Positions 48,701-57,473 of a stretch of 64,000 nt of DNA are shown here, piece by piece; the first letter of the stretch is position 1, and every line of letters begins with the position of its first letter. The notes under the pieces are model-generated. The model was not told where the DNA came from and searched no databases. It saw only the letters and a program-made list of their open reading frames with translations. Made by a program: the position numbers and the translations under genes. The DNA lies in contig JAJFVF010000002.1 in NCBI GenBank assembly GCA_021371935.1, positions 1 to 64,000 on the forward strand, read 5' to 3'. The stretch is from a bacterium (GTDB lineage: Bacteria; Armatimonadota; UBA5829).

Positions 48701-49333
48701 TTAAGTATCAATCACAAATACTCCGCCGCAAACAGAAACTTGCTTATATGCAACTGTCATGCCCATAGAACTCAATATGTCAACAGCATTGTCGGCAATC
48801 CAATAGTACTCATCCGGATCCCATAGCTGGGCAAATATTTCACGAGCGGAATCGAAAATTTGCTGAGACGGAAATGCAATGTCGCCAATTATCATACGAC
48901 CGTGATCAACTAGATAATCGTTCTTTAGGCGCCTAAGCAATTCGACTTTAGTGGGTATGTCGAACTCATGAAACACATAGGCAGACACTATCCGGTCGAA
49001 GCGACGGTTCAAGACTTCCGGCCATTGACCGAGCAAGTCAGCCTGAACGAAATGACAATTGGGCAAGATAGCCTTTGACTTAGCAAGCATTTCAGAGGAG
49101 AAATCAATTCCCCATACCTCGCGTGTGGAACCAGCGAACAAAGACGCAAGATTACCGGTTCCCGTTCCCAAGTCAAGTATGGAAAGCGATCTTATCGGCC
49201 TGGCACAGTCGACTATCTCATTAAGAACTTGATCGTAGCCCGCAAATGGAAAGGCGTTTGCTCCAGCGCCGGATGGATCGTAGTTGCGTGCCCACTCATC
49301 AAAAAGCGCTATTCTCTCCGAATTGCTCATCAT
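48701..49333 (-). CDS. SAM-dependent methyltransferase in the methylthioadenosine salvage group
   Basis: The 210-residue methyltransferase has LDLGTGTGNLASLFAG (motif I) and VWGIDFSSEMLAKSKAILP (motif II). The N-terminal FDEWARNYD resembles the small-molecule methyltransferase YrrT, whose gene lies beside S-adenosylhomocysteine recycling genes in Bacillus. It overlaps mtnP by 4 bases (ATGA), so both are coupled. A role that produces or handles SAM-derived products is likely; the substrate is unknown. Confidence 0.85.
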   Translation of the reverse strand: MMSNSERIALFDEWARNYDPSGAGANAFPFAGYDQVLNEIVDCARPIRSLSILDLGTGTGNLASLFAGSTREVWGIDFSSEMLAKSKAILPNCHFVQADLLGQWPEVLNRRFDRIVSAYVFHEFDIPTKVELLRRLKNDYLVDHGRMIIGDIAFPSQQIFDSAREIFAQLWDPDEYYWIADNAVDILSSMGMTVAYKQVSVCGGVFVIDT

Positions 49334-50136
49334 CCCAGCCGGGCATTCTCAAGGGCGTGTGCGCACGAGCAGTCTCGAGTCTCGGGCATCTTCTCGACCA
49401 TCTCAAATATCAAGTTCTTCACGCGCTCGTTATTCGCAGTGAGGACTTTCACTACCTCGCTTGCATTAACCGGTTCTGCTCCGCCCTCTGCTACAATGCC
49501 CACGTCATAGTCGGTTATAAGTGCGATATTGACATAACAAATCTCCTGCTCAAGAGCAAGGATGCACTCAGGATATTGGGTCATGTTGACCACATGCCAG
49601 CCCATTCTGGTAAACCACAAACTCTCGGCTCGACTTGAAAACCTCGGTCCCTGGATGCAGACAGTCGTGCCGCCATCGTGCATCGTCACTCCCTGGCTCC
49701 TGCCTATCTCCACGGCAAGTCTGCGCAGCACAGGGCAGTATGTATCGGCTGAGGAGACATGTGTCACTATAGGACCGTCATAGAAAGTATCTTTGCGGCC
49801 ATATGTGCGGTCGACGAACTGATTGCAGACTACGAAATCACCCGGCTTGATATCCGCCTGCAGGCTGCCGACCGCATTTGGACCTATTATACGTGTAACG
49901 CCAAGCTTTTTCATCGCCCAGATATTCGCTCGGTAGGGGATCATGTGGGGAGGAATATTGTGCGTCTTACCATGTCTGGGTATGAATGCGACACGCTTGC
50001 TCGCAATTGTGCCGAGCGCAATCACATCACTCGGTGCGCCGTATGGAGTGTCGAACTTGACTTCCTCGACATCATCCAGAAGCGAATAGAACCCGGAGCC
50101 GCCTATGACTCCTATTTCAGCCTTGAGTTCTGCCAT
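49330..50136 (-). CDS. mtnP: S-methyl-5'-thioadenosine phosphorylase
   Basis: The 268-residue phosphorylase splits methylthioadenosine into adenine and methylthioribose-1-phosphate. The phosphate site GGSGFYSL, AFIPRHGKTHNIPPHMIPYR and the substrate site MTQYPECILALEQEICYVNI are those of MtnP rather than purine nucleoside phosphorylase of other types. ATG 50136 follows GGAGG; a longer frame to 50217 runs through an intergenic repeat. It heads the group mtnP-methyltransferase-mtnA-apt. Confidence 0.94.
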   Translation of the reverse strand: MAELKAEIGVIGGSGFYSLLDDVEEVKFDTPYGAPSDVIALGTIASKRVAFIPRHGKTHNIPPHMIPYRANIWAMKKLGVTRIIGPNAVGSLQADIKPGDFVVCNQFVDRTYGRKDTFYDGPIVTHVSSADTYCPVLRRLAVEIGRSQGVTMHDGGTTVCIQGPRFSSRAESLWFTRMGWHVVNMTQYPECILALEQEICYVNIALITDYDVGIVAEGGAEPVNASEVVKVLTANNERVKNLIFEMVEKMPETRDCSCAHALENARLG

Positions 50137-50159
50137 GTTGCCTCCATATGCGTCGAAAA

Positions 50160-50245
50160 GTTGGAAAGTCAAAAGGTTAAAGAGAATATGGCAAACACCC
50201 AACTTTTTGACTTTCAAACTTTCAGACTTTTTGACCCTCTATTTT
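50160..50245. repeat. Intergenic short-word hairpin (GACTTTCAAA type)
   Basis: The gap between rnc and mtnP is filled with variants of GACTTT and CAAACTTT: GAAAGTCAAAAGG near 50166 and the inverse TTTTTGACTTTCAAACTTTC at 50205-50224, then GACTTTTTGACC. The halves are self-complementary. The stem reaches into the 3' end of rnc. Confidence 0.6.
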
Positions 50246-50926
50246 TTCCAAAGCCTGCAGAGCAGCAGCTTGTTCGGCCTGTTTTTTACTTTTGCCGACA
50301 CCGCTTCCGAGCCGCCTGTCATCGAGCATGACTTCTACAGTGAATGTCTTATCATGGTCTGCGCCTTTTTCGTCTATGACCACATAGAGCGGCGCTTTCT
50401 TGTGAATACCTTGAGTGTATTCCTGGAGGAGAGTCTTGTAATCGCGGATGTGTTGTTTGCGTTCGACATCCTTGAGAATTGAGTCCAGGGCTCTGAGAAT
50501 GAACTGTCGTGCGGCCTCCAGACCTGAATCCAGGTATATGACCGCCACCAGTGCCTCGAACGCATCCGCCATGATCGAGTGTCTTTTTCTGCCGCCGCTG
50601 GCTTCCTCGCCCGAACTCATCAGAATCATATCCTGTAAACCGAGCTGTTTGGCGCTTTCACTGAGCACTGGCTCGCTCACGGCCACCGCTTTGGCCTTGG
50701 CGAGCTCGCCTTCACTGCGTTCAGGGAATTGTGTGTAGAGGTACTCGGCGATTACAACACCCAACACTGAGTCGCCCAGAAACTCAAGCCTCTCATTTGA
50801 CACGGCCTCAGCCGATTCCCCCAGATATGACCTGTGGGTAAGAGCTTGCCGCAGAAGCCCCAAGTCTTTTATCTCTACACGCAGCTTTTGAACAATCTGT
50901 TCGAGTGTTTTCTGATCGAGGGTCAT
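50222..50926 (-). CDS. rnc: Ribonuclease III
   Basis: The 234-residue double-strand RNA nuclease has the signature NERLEFLGDSVLGVVIAEYL with catalytic acids, ADAFEALVAVIYLDSG in the nuclease domain and a C-terminal dsRNA-binding domain (residues 158-230: YKTLLQEYTQGIHKKAPLYV, GVGKSKKQAEQAAALQALEK). Length and order are normal. An rnc gene near acpP and fabF is a very common arrangement, but here an aminotransferase and a nucleotidyltransferase pair intervene. Confidence 0.96.
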   Translation of the reverse strand: MTLDQKTLEQIVQKLRVEIKDLGLLRQALTHRSYLGESAEAVSNERLEFLGDSVLGVVIAEYLYTQFPERSEGELAKAKAVAVSEPVLSESAKQLGLQDMILMSSGEEASGGRKRHSIMADAFEALVAVIYLDSGLEAARQFILRALDSILKDVERKQHIRDYKTLLQEYTQGIHKKAPLYVVIDEKGADHDKTFTVEVMLDDRRLGSGVGKSKKQAEQAAALQALEKIEGQKV

Positions 50927-50935
50927 CTCTGGTGT

Positions 50936-50983
50936 CAGCCCTCAGCTGTCGGCAATAATTGTTGCAGACGGCTGAGAGTTGTT
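50936..50983. repeat. Imperfect palindrome (CAGCCCTCAGCTGTC type)
   Basis: CCCTCAGCTGTCGGCAATAA and TTGTTGCAGACGGCTGAGAG form an imperfect inverted repeat that fills the gap between the small basic gene and rnc. No T-run follows. It belongs to the short-word hairpins seen in neighbouring gaps. Confidence 0.5.
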
Positions 50984-51223
50984 CTACCCTTTCTTAAAAT
51001 CGATCCGCCACTTAATGCGCCGTGAGCCGAGAATCTCCATTTTCCCTGTTTCAATATAGCGTGTACGCCGGGCTTTGTCCAGGTCCAACAGGACTTTCTC
51101 TTTCTCAGGGTCGCGAGGACGCCGGCCAGGAACACGGCCTTCAAATCTATTCTCAGCATCTATAAGCTTCAGAAAGATTTCCTGTTTGCGGCGTTTCCAA
51201 TCGCGGTAGTCAACTTTTTTCAT
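50984..51223 (-). CDS. Small basic protein coupled to a nucleotidyltransferase
   Basis: The 79-residue protein is very basic (YRDWKRRKQEIFLKLIDAEN, RVPGRRPRDPEKEKVLLDLD) and helical. Its ATG overlaps the stop codon of the nucleotidyltransferase gene (ATGA), a strong sign that both act together. A longer frame upstream of 51223 lies inside that gene and is not credible. I recognise no family. The pair resembles the compact two-gene layout of toxin-antitoxin systems, but this is inference. Confidence 0.55.
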   Translation of the reverse strand: MKKVDYRDWKRRKQEIFLKLIDAENRFEGRVPGRRPRDPEKEKVLLDLDKARRTRYIETGKMEILGSRRIKWRIDFKKG

Positions 51224-51786
51224 ATCCCGGCACTCTTCGCAAGATCGTTCAGTGCATCGGATACTCTTTCTTCCTCTGCTCGCTGGATGATATATTCCCA
51301 ATCCATGTCTTTTCCGCCAAGTGTAATCAAACGGCTTGCCCATCGTCCGTCCTCGGTGGATTTCCAGTGCACATAAGCATTCAGCCTATCGATGATCAAA
51401 TCCTCAATTCCGAGAATGCATACGAGCATATCATCAATCTGAACTTCAATTACACGAGCCATGCCCTCCGACAGTGATGCTGAAGGAGCTTCAATTGCGA
51501 TATCGATATCCTCTCTGACCCAGTATCGACCGCGCTTAATGAAACCCAATTCGGACATTGCATCCTCTACTTTAGGGGATGTCGGCATAACCACATCTAT
51601 GTCCTTAGTCGTATAACCGCCGAGTGTATAGAACTGGACTGCTCCTCCACCTACCAGAACAGGCGTAATTCCCAACTCCTGCAGACGCCATGTAATTACG
51701 GCAAGCGTAAACAGCCGCCGATCAAGTATATCATCTATCTCGGCAGCTTTGTCCAGTCGTATTCTAGGGTCGTCCCGGCTTGCCAT
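51220..51786 (-). CDS. Nucleotidyltransferase-fold protein (DUF6036-like)
   Basis: This 188-residue protein has a nucleotidyltransferase-superfamily core: PVLVGGGAVQFYTLGGYTTK then DIDVVMPTSP (G-[GS]-x9-DxD-type metal site) and a later EDIDIAIEAP. The C-terminal half (LGIEDLIIDRLNAYVHWKST) is typical of DUF6036/AbiEii-like or MNT-type proteins that often pair with a small partner. Here the partner is the overlapping basic gene. Whether it transfers nucleotides and to what is unknown. Confidence 0.72.
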   Translation of the reverse strand: MASRDDPRIRLDKAAEIDDILDRRLFTLAVITWRLQELGITPVLVGGGAVQFYTLGGYTTKDIDVVMPTSPKVEDAMSELGFIKRGRYWVREDIDIAIEAPSASLSEGMARVIEVQIDDMLVCILGIEDLIIDRLNAYVHWKSTEDGRWASRLITLGGKDMDWEYIIQRAEEERVSDALNDLAKSAGI

Positions 51787-51823
51787 TTAAGATGTGCTTC
51801 CTTTGAATTATCAAGTGAACACC

Positions 51824-53020
51824 TTACTTCAGTCTGCCTACAGCCTCAGCTATTCTATCCATGCCCTTTTCAATATTATCCATGGAAGTTGCATACGAAA
51901 GGCGAATATAGTTGTCTGCGCCAAATCCTGCCCCAGCCACTACCGCCACCTTTGCCTCATCCAACAGCCAGCTCTCCACACAGCCCGAGCACTTCAGCAC
52001 TCTGCCATCCACACTTTTGCCGAAAAGACCGCTGATATTCGGAAACACATAGAATGCGCCGCCCGGCATAGCGCAGGTAATGCCGTCAATGGCGTTAAGC
52101 CTTTCGACAATATACTTCCTGCGCTTGTCGAACTCGGTGACCATTTCATCGATTATCTCCCGCGGGCAGGCAAGCGCTGCAACCGCAGCAGGCTGGGTAA
52201 ACGAAACCAGGTTCGATGCACTATGGCTCTGAATCGCCTCCATTGCATCAACAATCTCTTTCTCTGCAGCCGCATAGCCCAAGCGCCAGCCAGTCATAGA
52301 AAATGCCTTTGAGAAACCGTTGATCGTGATCGTCAGTTTCTTGATCTCATCTCCAAAGGACGCAATGCTCACATGCTCACGTCCATCATAGATGATCTTT
52401 TCGTATATCTCATCAGAGAGCACGTAAAAGCCTTTTTCGACAGCCAAGTCGGCAATCTGCTTGATCTGTTCGCGATTATAGACCCCGCCTGTCGGGTTAG
52501 ACGGGCTGTTTAAGATCAGCATTCTGGTCTTGTCTGTAACCGCCGCCCGTAGTTTTTCAATTGGAACGGTAAAGCCAGTGGATTCGTCCGCATCGACATA
52601 TACGCACTTGCCGCCGGCAAGCCCGACTATCTCAGGATAGCTGACCCAGTATGGAGCAGGAATAATCACTTCGTCACCGGGGTCGACTGTCGCCAGCACG
52701 GCATTATAGATCGAGTGTTTTGCGCCGAGGGAAACAATCACCTGATTGGGAGCATAATCCAACCCGTTATCGCGTTTGAGCTTTTCGCAGATCGCTTTTT
52801 TCAGATCGGGAATGCCACCGGTTGGAGTGTATTTTGTGAACCCGGACTGAAGCGATTTGACTGCTGCATCTTTGATACACTGTGGAGTATCAAAATCAGG
52901 CTCACCTGCACCGAAACCGATGACGTCTATTCCATCCGCCTTCATCTGCTTTGCCTTCGCAGTCACAGCCAATGTCGGTGAAGGTGATACTTTTTTTGCT
53001 CTCTGCGATATATTTGGCAT
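51824..53020 (-). CDS. Aspartate/aromatic-type aminotransferase (class I, PLP)
   Basis: The 398-residue class I aminotransferase has the PLP lysine in INGFSKAFSMTGWRLGYAAA, NSPSNPTGGVYN and the N-terminal ISQRAKKVSPSPTLAVTAKA and FGAGEPDFDTP typical of bacterial AspB. It probably makes aspartate from oxaloacetate, but substrate preference within the family varies. ATG 53020 is used; the frame extends upstream to 53080 only through an intergenic hairpin. It shares the strand and region with fabF but has a repeat-filled gap between. Confidence 0.93.
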   Translation of the reverse strand: MPNISQRAKKVSPSPTLAVTAKAKQMKADGIDVIGFGAGEPDFDTPQCIKDAAVKSLQSGFTKYTPTGGIPDLKKAICEKLKRDNGLDYAPNQVIVSLGAKHSIYNAVLATVDPGDEVIIPAPYWVSYPEIVGLAGGKCVYVDADESTGFTVPIEKLRAAVTDKTRMLILNSPSNPTGGVYNREQIKQIADLAVEKGFYVLSDEIYEKIIYDGREHVSIASFGDEIKKLTITINGFSKAFSMTGWRLGYAAAEKEIVDAMEAIQSHSASNLVSFTQPAAVAALACPREIIDEMVTEFDKRRKYIVERLNAIDGITCAMPGGAFYVFPNISGLFGKSVDGRVLKCSGCVESWLLDEAKVAVVAGAGFGADNYIRLSYATSMDNIEKGMDRIAEAVGRLK

Positions 53021-53032
53021 TTCCTTACTCCT

Positions 53033-53119
53033 GGTTTGATGGTCGGATAGCTTGATGGTTTGATAGTAACCCTCCGGCACTGTCTGCCTTAACTATCAAA
53101 CCATCAGTCCATCGAACTA
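53033..53119. repeat. Long imperfect intergenic hairpin (TTTGATAGT type)
   Basis: GATGGTTTGATAGT (53054-53067) pairs perfectly with ACTATCAAACCATC (53092-53105); the pairing extends outward imperfectly to about 36 bases per arm. It fills the whole fabF-aminotransferase gap and is built of short words repeated with variation. It could fold in mRNA from either strand and stop polymerase, but has no clean T-run. Confidence 0.65.
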
Positions 53120-54352
53120 TCAAACTTTTTTAAATATCAGCGTTGCATTCTGGCCGCCGAAGCCGAATGAGTTGTTCATCGCATACTCGATCTTGGCTTG
53201 GCGCGCCTCATTCGGGACAAAGTCCAGATCGCACACCGGATCGGGTTCTACTAAATTTCTTGTAGGCGGGATCACCCCATCTGTTAAAGCCTTGATGCAG
53301 GCAATACTCTCGACTGCGCCTGCCGCCCCCAGCAAATGGCCGATCATGGACTTGGTGGAGCTGACCATCACATTATAGGCATGATCGCCGAACGCTCTCT
53401 TTATGGCTTCAACCTCACCAGGATCACCCACAGGAGTCGAGGTGGCGTGTGCATTTATGTAATCGATCTTTTCAGGAGCAAGCCCAGCACGACTGAGCGC
53501 ATTCTGCATACTCCTGCATGCGCCGTCAGGGCTGTTTGCGACCATGTCATAAGCATCAGCTGAACACCCATATCCGACAATTTCAGCATAAATCTTTGCA
53601 CCGCGAGCCTTGGCATGTTCCATATCTTCGATGACCAATATACCAGAGCCTTCACCCATCACAAAACCGTCTCTGTCTTTATCGAATGGACGGCTTGCAT
53701 GCTCAGGGTCGGCATTGTTGGTGGACATAGCCTTCATAGTGCAAAAACCCGCGCATGAAAGTGGCCTGATTGCTGCTTCCGCCCCGCCCACCATCATAAC
53801 GTCTGCATCACCGCGCTTTATCATGTGCCACGCCTCTCCAGTCGAGTGGCTGGCTGTGGCACATGCCGTCACTACGGCCATATTCGGACCCTTAGCGCCG
53901 GTTATTATCGCAACCACGCCGCTCGCCATATTTGAGATCAGCATCGGCACAAAGAACGGGCTTACTCTCCGCGGGCCGCTTTCCCAGATTACTTTCTGCT
54001 GAGTCTCCCATGTCTCGACCCCGCCAATACCCGAGCCGATGAGCACACCCACGCGAGGCGCGTTTTGCTCGGTGATGATAAGACCGCTGTCATCGAATGC
54101 CATCTTTGCCGCCGCGACACCAAATTTGGTGAATTGATCCATTCGTCGCGCAAGTTTGGCATCGGCATAGTGTGTTATGTCAAAATCTTTTACCTGCGCC
54201 GCTATCTGGGTCGGGTGCTCAGAGGCGTCGAAGTGAGTGATGGGAGCGATGGCGTTCTTGCAGGCCTTAATCGACTCCCAAAATTCATCGACCGTGTTTC
54301 CCAACGGGGTGACGGCGCCAAGACCGGTTATGACTACTCTTCTATCCTGCAT
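53120..54352 (-). CDS. fabF: Beta-ketoacyl-ACP synthase II
   Basis: This 410-residue condensing enzyme elongates acyl-ACP in type II fatty-acid synthesis. The catalytic Cys lies in VVTACATASHSTGEAW, and the His residues in NAHATSTPVGDPGEVEA and MIGHLLGAAGAVESIACIKA; the start VVITGLGAVTPLGN is typical. It follows acpP in transcription, separated by a hairpin-filled gap of about 110 bases. Confidence 0.97.
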   Translation of the reverse strand: MQDRRVVITGLGAVTPLGNTVDEFWESIKACKNAIAPITHFDASEHPTQIAAQVKDFDITHYADAKLARRMDQFTKFGVAAAKMAFDDSGLIITEQNAPRVGVLIGSGIGGVETWETQQKVIWESGPRRVSPFFVPMLISNMASGVVAIITGAKGPNMAVVTACATASHSTGEAWHMIKRGDADVMMVGGAEAAIRPLSCAGFCTMKAMSTNNADPEHASRPFDKDRDGFVMGEGSGILVIEDMEHAKARGAKIYAEIVGYGCSADAYDMVANSPDGACRSMQNALSRAGLAPEKIDYINAHATSTPVGDPGEVEAIKRAFGDHAYNVMVSSTKSMIGHLLGAAGAVESIACIKALTDGVIPPTRNLVEPDPVCDLDFVPNEARQAKIEYAMNNSFGFGGQNATLIFKKV

Positions 54353-54381
54353 AAAATCCTCATAGAATACAGTTATAAACC

Positions 54382-54458
54382 ACAGGTTACAGTAGGCAAG
54401 GCTCAGCAGGAGCTTCGCCCTCCCGTTTACTGTAACCTGTTAGCCTGTTGCCTGTAAC
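54382..54458. repeat. Intergenic hairpin (GGTTACAG type) between acpP and fabF
   Basis: ACAGGTTACAGTA (54382-54394) pairs perfectly with TACTGTAACCTGT (54428-54440), and a further copy of the right word, CTGTAACCT, lies at 54452-54460. It is again a locus-specific word repeated in both orientations. It may lower fabF expression relative to acpP. Confidence 0.65.
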
Positions 54459-54462
54459 CTAA

Positions 54463-54699
54463 TTAAGCCGACTTGCTGTCGATATAATCGACTGCCTGCT
54501 TGACTGTGGTGATCTTTTCGGCGTCTTCGTCCGGTATCTGGACCTGGAACTCGTCCTCAAAGCCGATTACGAGGTCGACCACATCCAGCGAGTCTGCGCC
54601 GAGATCGTCGACAAATGACGCTGTCTCAGTGACTTCGCCCTCGGACACCTTAAGCCTGTCAACTACTACTTTCTTTACTCTCTCCAGAGTTGTTGCCAT
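54463..54699 (-). CDS. acpP: Acyl carrier protein
   Basis: This 78-residue acidic protein carries the growing acyl chain on a phosphopantetheine at the serine in [20 protein letters not shown]. Size and net charge are typical, and [20 protein letters not shown] closes the domain. It lies 13 bases after fabG within the fatty-acid operon. Confidence 0.97.
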   Translation of the reverse strand: MATTLERVKKVVVDRLKVSEGEVTETASFVDDLGADSLDVVDLVIGFEDEFQVQIPDEDAEKITTVKQAVDYIDSKSA

Positions 54700-54712
54700 A
54701 ATAACTTCCTCC

Positions 54713-55462
54713 TCACATAACCATTCCGCCGTCTACGGCGATTACTTGTCCGGTGACGTAGCTCGACATCGGTGAACATAAGAAAAGCACCACTTCAGCC
54801 ACATCATCCGGGCTACCGAGTCGCCTCAACGGTATCTGCTGAGCGATTCCAGCCTTTGCATCCTCAGGCATCTCCTCGGTCATCACTGTCTGAATAAAGC
54901 CGGGCGCGACCGCATTGACATTAATACCACGCGAACCAAGCTCCTTGGCCGTGGTCTTGGTCAATGCAATAACACCACCCTTGGAAGCGGAATAGTTTGC
55001 CTGTCCCGCATTCCCCATAATCCCCATCACGCTCGCCATGTTCACAATCCTGCCGCTGCGCTGGCGCATCATCAACTTGGCTGCCGCTTTGGAGCAAATG
55101 AACACTCCCTTGAGGTTTGTGTCCAAAACCATGTCCCATTCCTGCTCGCTCATGCGAACCAGCAGGTTATCACGAGTGATCCCGGCATTGTTGACTAGTA
55201 TATCGATCCTGCCGAACTTGTCAACAGCAGTCTGGACCATCTTATCGACATCGTCGGGGTTAGAGACGCTGCCGTAGACTGCAAGAGCCTGGCCGCCCAT
55301 ATCCTCGACTTCCTTCGCCACCGCCTGAGCGGCTTCCGGCACAAAGTCCGCGATCACGATCTTCGCACCCTCTTTGGCAAGCCTCAAGGCTATCGACCTG
55401 CCGATGCCTTTGCCTGCTCTGCCCGCGCCCGTAATCAGCGCTATCTGTCCTTCTAGTAACAA
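54713..55462 (-). CDS. fabG: 3-oxoacyl-ACP reductase
   Basis: This 249-residue short-chain dehydrogenase reduces beta-ketoacyl-ACP with NADPH. The nucleotide motif [20 protein letters not shown], the catalytic YSASKGG and its lysine, and the C-terminal [19 protein letters not shown] match FabG. The gap to fabD upstream (38 bases) carries a short repeated word, GTTCTTAGTTATGAGTTTTT. Confidence 0.95.
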   Translation of the reverse strand: MLLEGQIALITGAGRAGKGIGRSIALRLAKEGAKIVIADFVPEAAQAVAKEVEDMGGQALAVYGSVSNPDDVDKMVQTAVDKFGRIDILVNNAGITRDNLLVRMSEQEWDMVLDTNLKGVFICSKAAAKLMMRQRSGRIVNMASVMGIMGNAGQANYSASKGGVIALTKTTAKELGSRGINVNAVAPGFIQTVMTEEMPEDAKAGIAQQIPLRRLGSPDDVAEVVLFLCSPMSSYVTGQVIAVDGGMVM

Positions 55463-55500
55463 TTTGATACTCCGTTTTGTGAGTTCTTAGTTATGAGTTT

Positions 55501-56442
55501 TTAGTTATTGGTTATCAGAGCTTCCAGCGATGCCTTATCACCGACGGAATACACCTCGACGTCCTTTGCGATCCGTTTGATAAGCCCGGCAAGCACTGAG
55601 CCTGACCCTAATTCTATAAATACTTCGGTGCCCAAGTCAAGCATCGCGTTTACGGACTCTACCCACCGCACACTGCCGGTGATCTGCTTCGATAGATTAA
55701 CTTTGACCTCTTCCGCTTCACTTTCGGTCTGGGCGCTGTAGTTTGCCACCACTGGAATAGATAGATTACTTATCCGGCTGGCATGCAAAGCCTCGAGCAG
55801 AGCATCTGCCGCATCTTGCATAAGAGGCGAATGAAATCCTCCACTGACACTGAGCGGCACAACTCTTTTCGCACCCATCTCTGAGGCTATCTCAGATGCC
55901 CGCTTAACTGCATCCGTTTCGCCCGATATCACTGTCTGGATTGGGCTATTATAGTTAGCTGCCACTACAACCCCTGCATCCGATGCCTTTGCGACCACAT
56001 CGCGTACCTGATCGGAAGACAGACCCAGGATGGCGGCCATGGTTCCATGGTTGGCCTGGGCAGCATCATTCATCAGCTTGGCGCGCTCACGCACGAGCTT
56101 GAGCCCGTCGACAAAATCATAAGCTCCTGCGGCAAAAAGCGCAGCGTACTCACCCACACTGTGACCCGCCGCAACAATTGGCTTTAGCCCTGAAGCCGCG
56201 GCGACAATATATGCAGCGCAGGATGTGACATAGAGCGCAGGCTGAGTGTTGATAGTCAATGTCAGCTGGTCTTCGGGTCCATTGAAACAAAGACCGGAAA
56301 GCGAAAACCCCAGCGCTTCATCGGCCATATCAAACAGGACTTTGGCCTCGTCAAACGACTCGTAGAGGTCTTTGCCCATGCCTATAGCTTGTGAGCCCTG
56401 CCCAGGAAAAACAAATGCCAGTTTCTTATCTAGTAGACCCAC
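55501..56442 (-). CDS. fabD: Malonyl-CoA:ACP transacylase
   Basis: The 313-residue enzyme loads malonyl groups on ACP. FVFPGQGSQAIGMGKDLYES, the active serine in AAGHSVGEYAALFAAGA, the arginine region LVRERAKLMNDA and the His in SGGFHSPLMQDA are all present. The GTG at 56442 (AGGAG 7 bases upstream) is preferred over the ATG at 56463; it overlaps the fabH stop region by 13 bases, so translation is coupled. Confidence 0.95.
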   Translation of the reverse strand: MGLLDKKLAFVFPGQGSQAIGMGKDLYESFDEAKVLFDMADEALGFSLSGLCFNGPEDQLTLTINTQPALYVTSCAAYIVAAASGLKPIVAAGHSVGEYAALFAAGAYDFVDGLKLVRERAKLMNDAAQANHGTMAAILGLSSDQVRDVVAKASDAGVVVAANYNSPIQTVISGETDAVKRASEIASEMGAKRVVPLSVSGGFHSPLMQDAADALLEALHASRISNLSIPVVANYSAQTESEAEEVKVNLSKQITGSVRWVESVNAMLDLGTEVFIELGSGSVLAGLIKRIAKDVEVYSVGDKASLEALITNN

Positions 56443-57425
56443 TTCATCACTCCTGCCGCCCATGTGAGGCCTGCACCAAAACCGACTGTGACGACCGTAT
56501 CGCCTTTTTTAACCTTGCCTGCCCCCAATGCTTCGTCCAGAGCTATCGGTATGGAAGCTGCCGATGTGTTGCCGTATTTATGTATGTTTACAAAAAACTT
56601 GTCTTTGGGAAGCCCGAGCCTTTGGACAGCGGAATCGATTATCCTGACATTTGCCTGATGAGGGATAACCATATCGATGTCATCAGTTGTCATACCGAGG
56701 CTTTTAAGTAACCGCTCAGTCGCTTCACTTTGAATCTTTACAGCAAACTTGAATACTTCGCGGCCTTCCATGTGAGTCTTGTTGGCATGGGCATCGAGTG
56801 ATTCATGCGTAAGAGGATTCCGTGTCCCGCCGCCTGGAATACACAAAACATTTGAACTCTTGCCGTCCGAACCAAGATCGAACCCGAGCATACCCTCGTC
56901 CTTGTCGACAGGACCAACAACCGCTGCGCCTGCACCGTCTCCGAAGAGGATGCAAGTGGAGCGGTCAGTCCAGTTTGTGACTCGGGTGAGCAGGTCAGCG
57001 CCGATAACGAGTATGTGGTCATACATGCCGCTGGTAATAAAGCCGTTTGCAACAGCAAGCGAGTATACCCAGCCCGAGCAGCCTGCTCCCAGATCGAATG
57101 CAGCGGCTTTTGTGCAGCCGAGAGCATTTTGGACTATGGAGGCCGTGGCGGGATATTGCATGTCCCCCGTCACTGTGGCCAAAATTATCATGTCGATGTC
57201 ATCCGGCGCCAGCCCGGCGCGGCCGAGAGCGATCTTGGCAGCCTTTGTCGCGTAGTCGCTTGTCGCTTCTCCATCGGCAGCCATACGCCGTTCGGAAATT
57301 CCGGTCATCGTGCGGATCCATTCATCGCTTGTATCGACCATCTTCTCCAGATCCGCATTTGAGAGAACCTTATCAGGTACGGCCGAACCGACACCTATAA
57401 TTCCCGCATTCCTATGGTTAGACAT
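56430..57425 (-). CDS. fabH: Beta-ketoacyl-ACP synthase III
   Basis: The 331-residue initiating condensing enzyme joins acetyl-CoA (or a branched starter) with malonyl-ACP. The catalytic triad is visible: Cys in FDLGAGCSGWVYSLAVANGF, His in VIPHQANVRIIDSA and Asn in HKYGNTSAASIPIALDEAL. GVGSAVPDKVLSNADLEKMV is the usual start. It lies between plsX and fabD. Confidence 0.96.
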   Translation of the reverse strand: MSNHRNAGIIGVGSAVPDKVLSNADLEKMVDTSDEWIRTMTGISERRMAADGEATSDYATKAAKIALGRAGLAPDDIDMIILATVTGDMQYPATASIVQNALGCTKAAAFDLGAGCSGWVYSLAVANGFITSGMYDHILVIGADLLTRVTNWTDRSTCILFGDGAGAAVVGPVDKDEGMLGFDLGSDGKSSNVLCIPGGGTRNPLTHESLDAHANKTHMEGREVFKFAVKIQSEATERLLKSLGMTTDDIDMVIPHQANVRIIDSAVQRLGLPKDKFFVNIHKYGNTSAASIPIALDEALGAGKVKKGDTVVTVGFGAGLTWAAGVMKWVY

Positions 57426-57473
57426 GACACATCCATTCTTTCATAAACATCATATAAAGGTCAGAACCCACGG

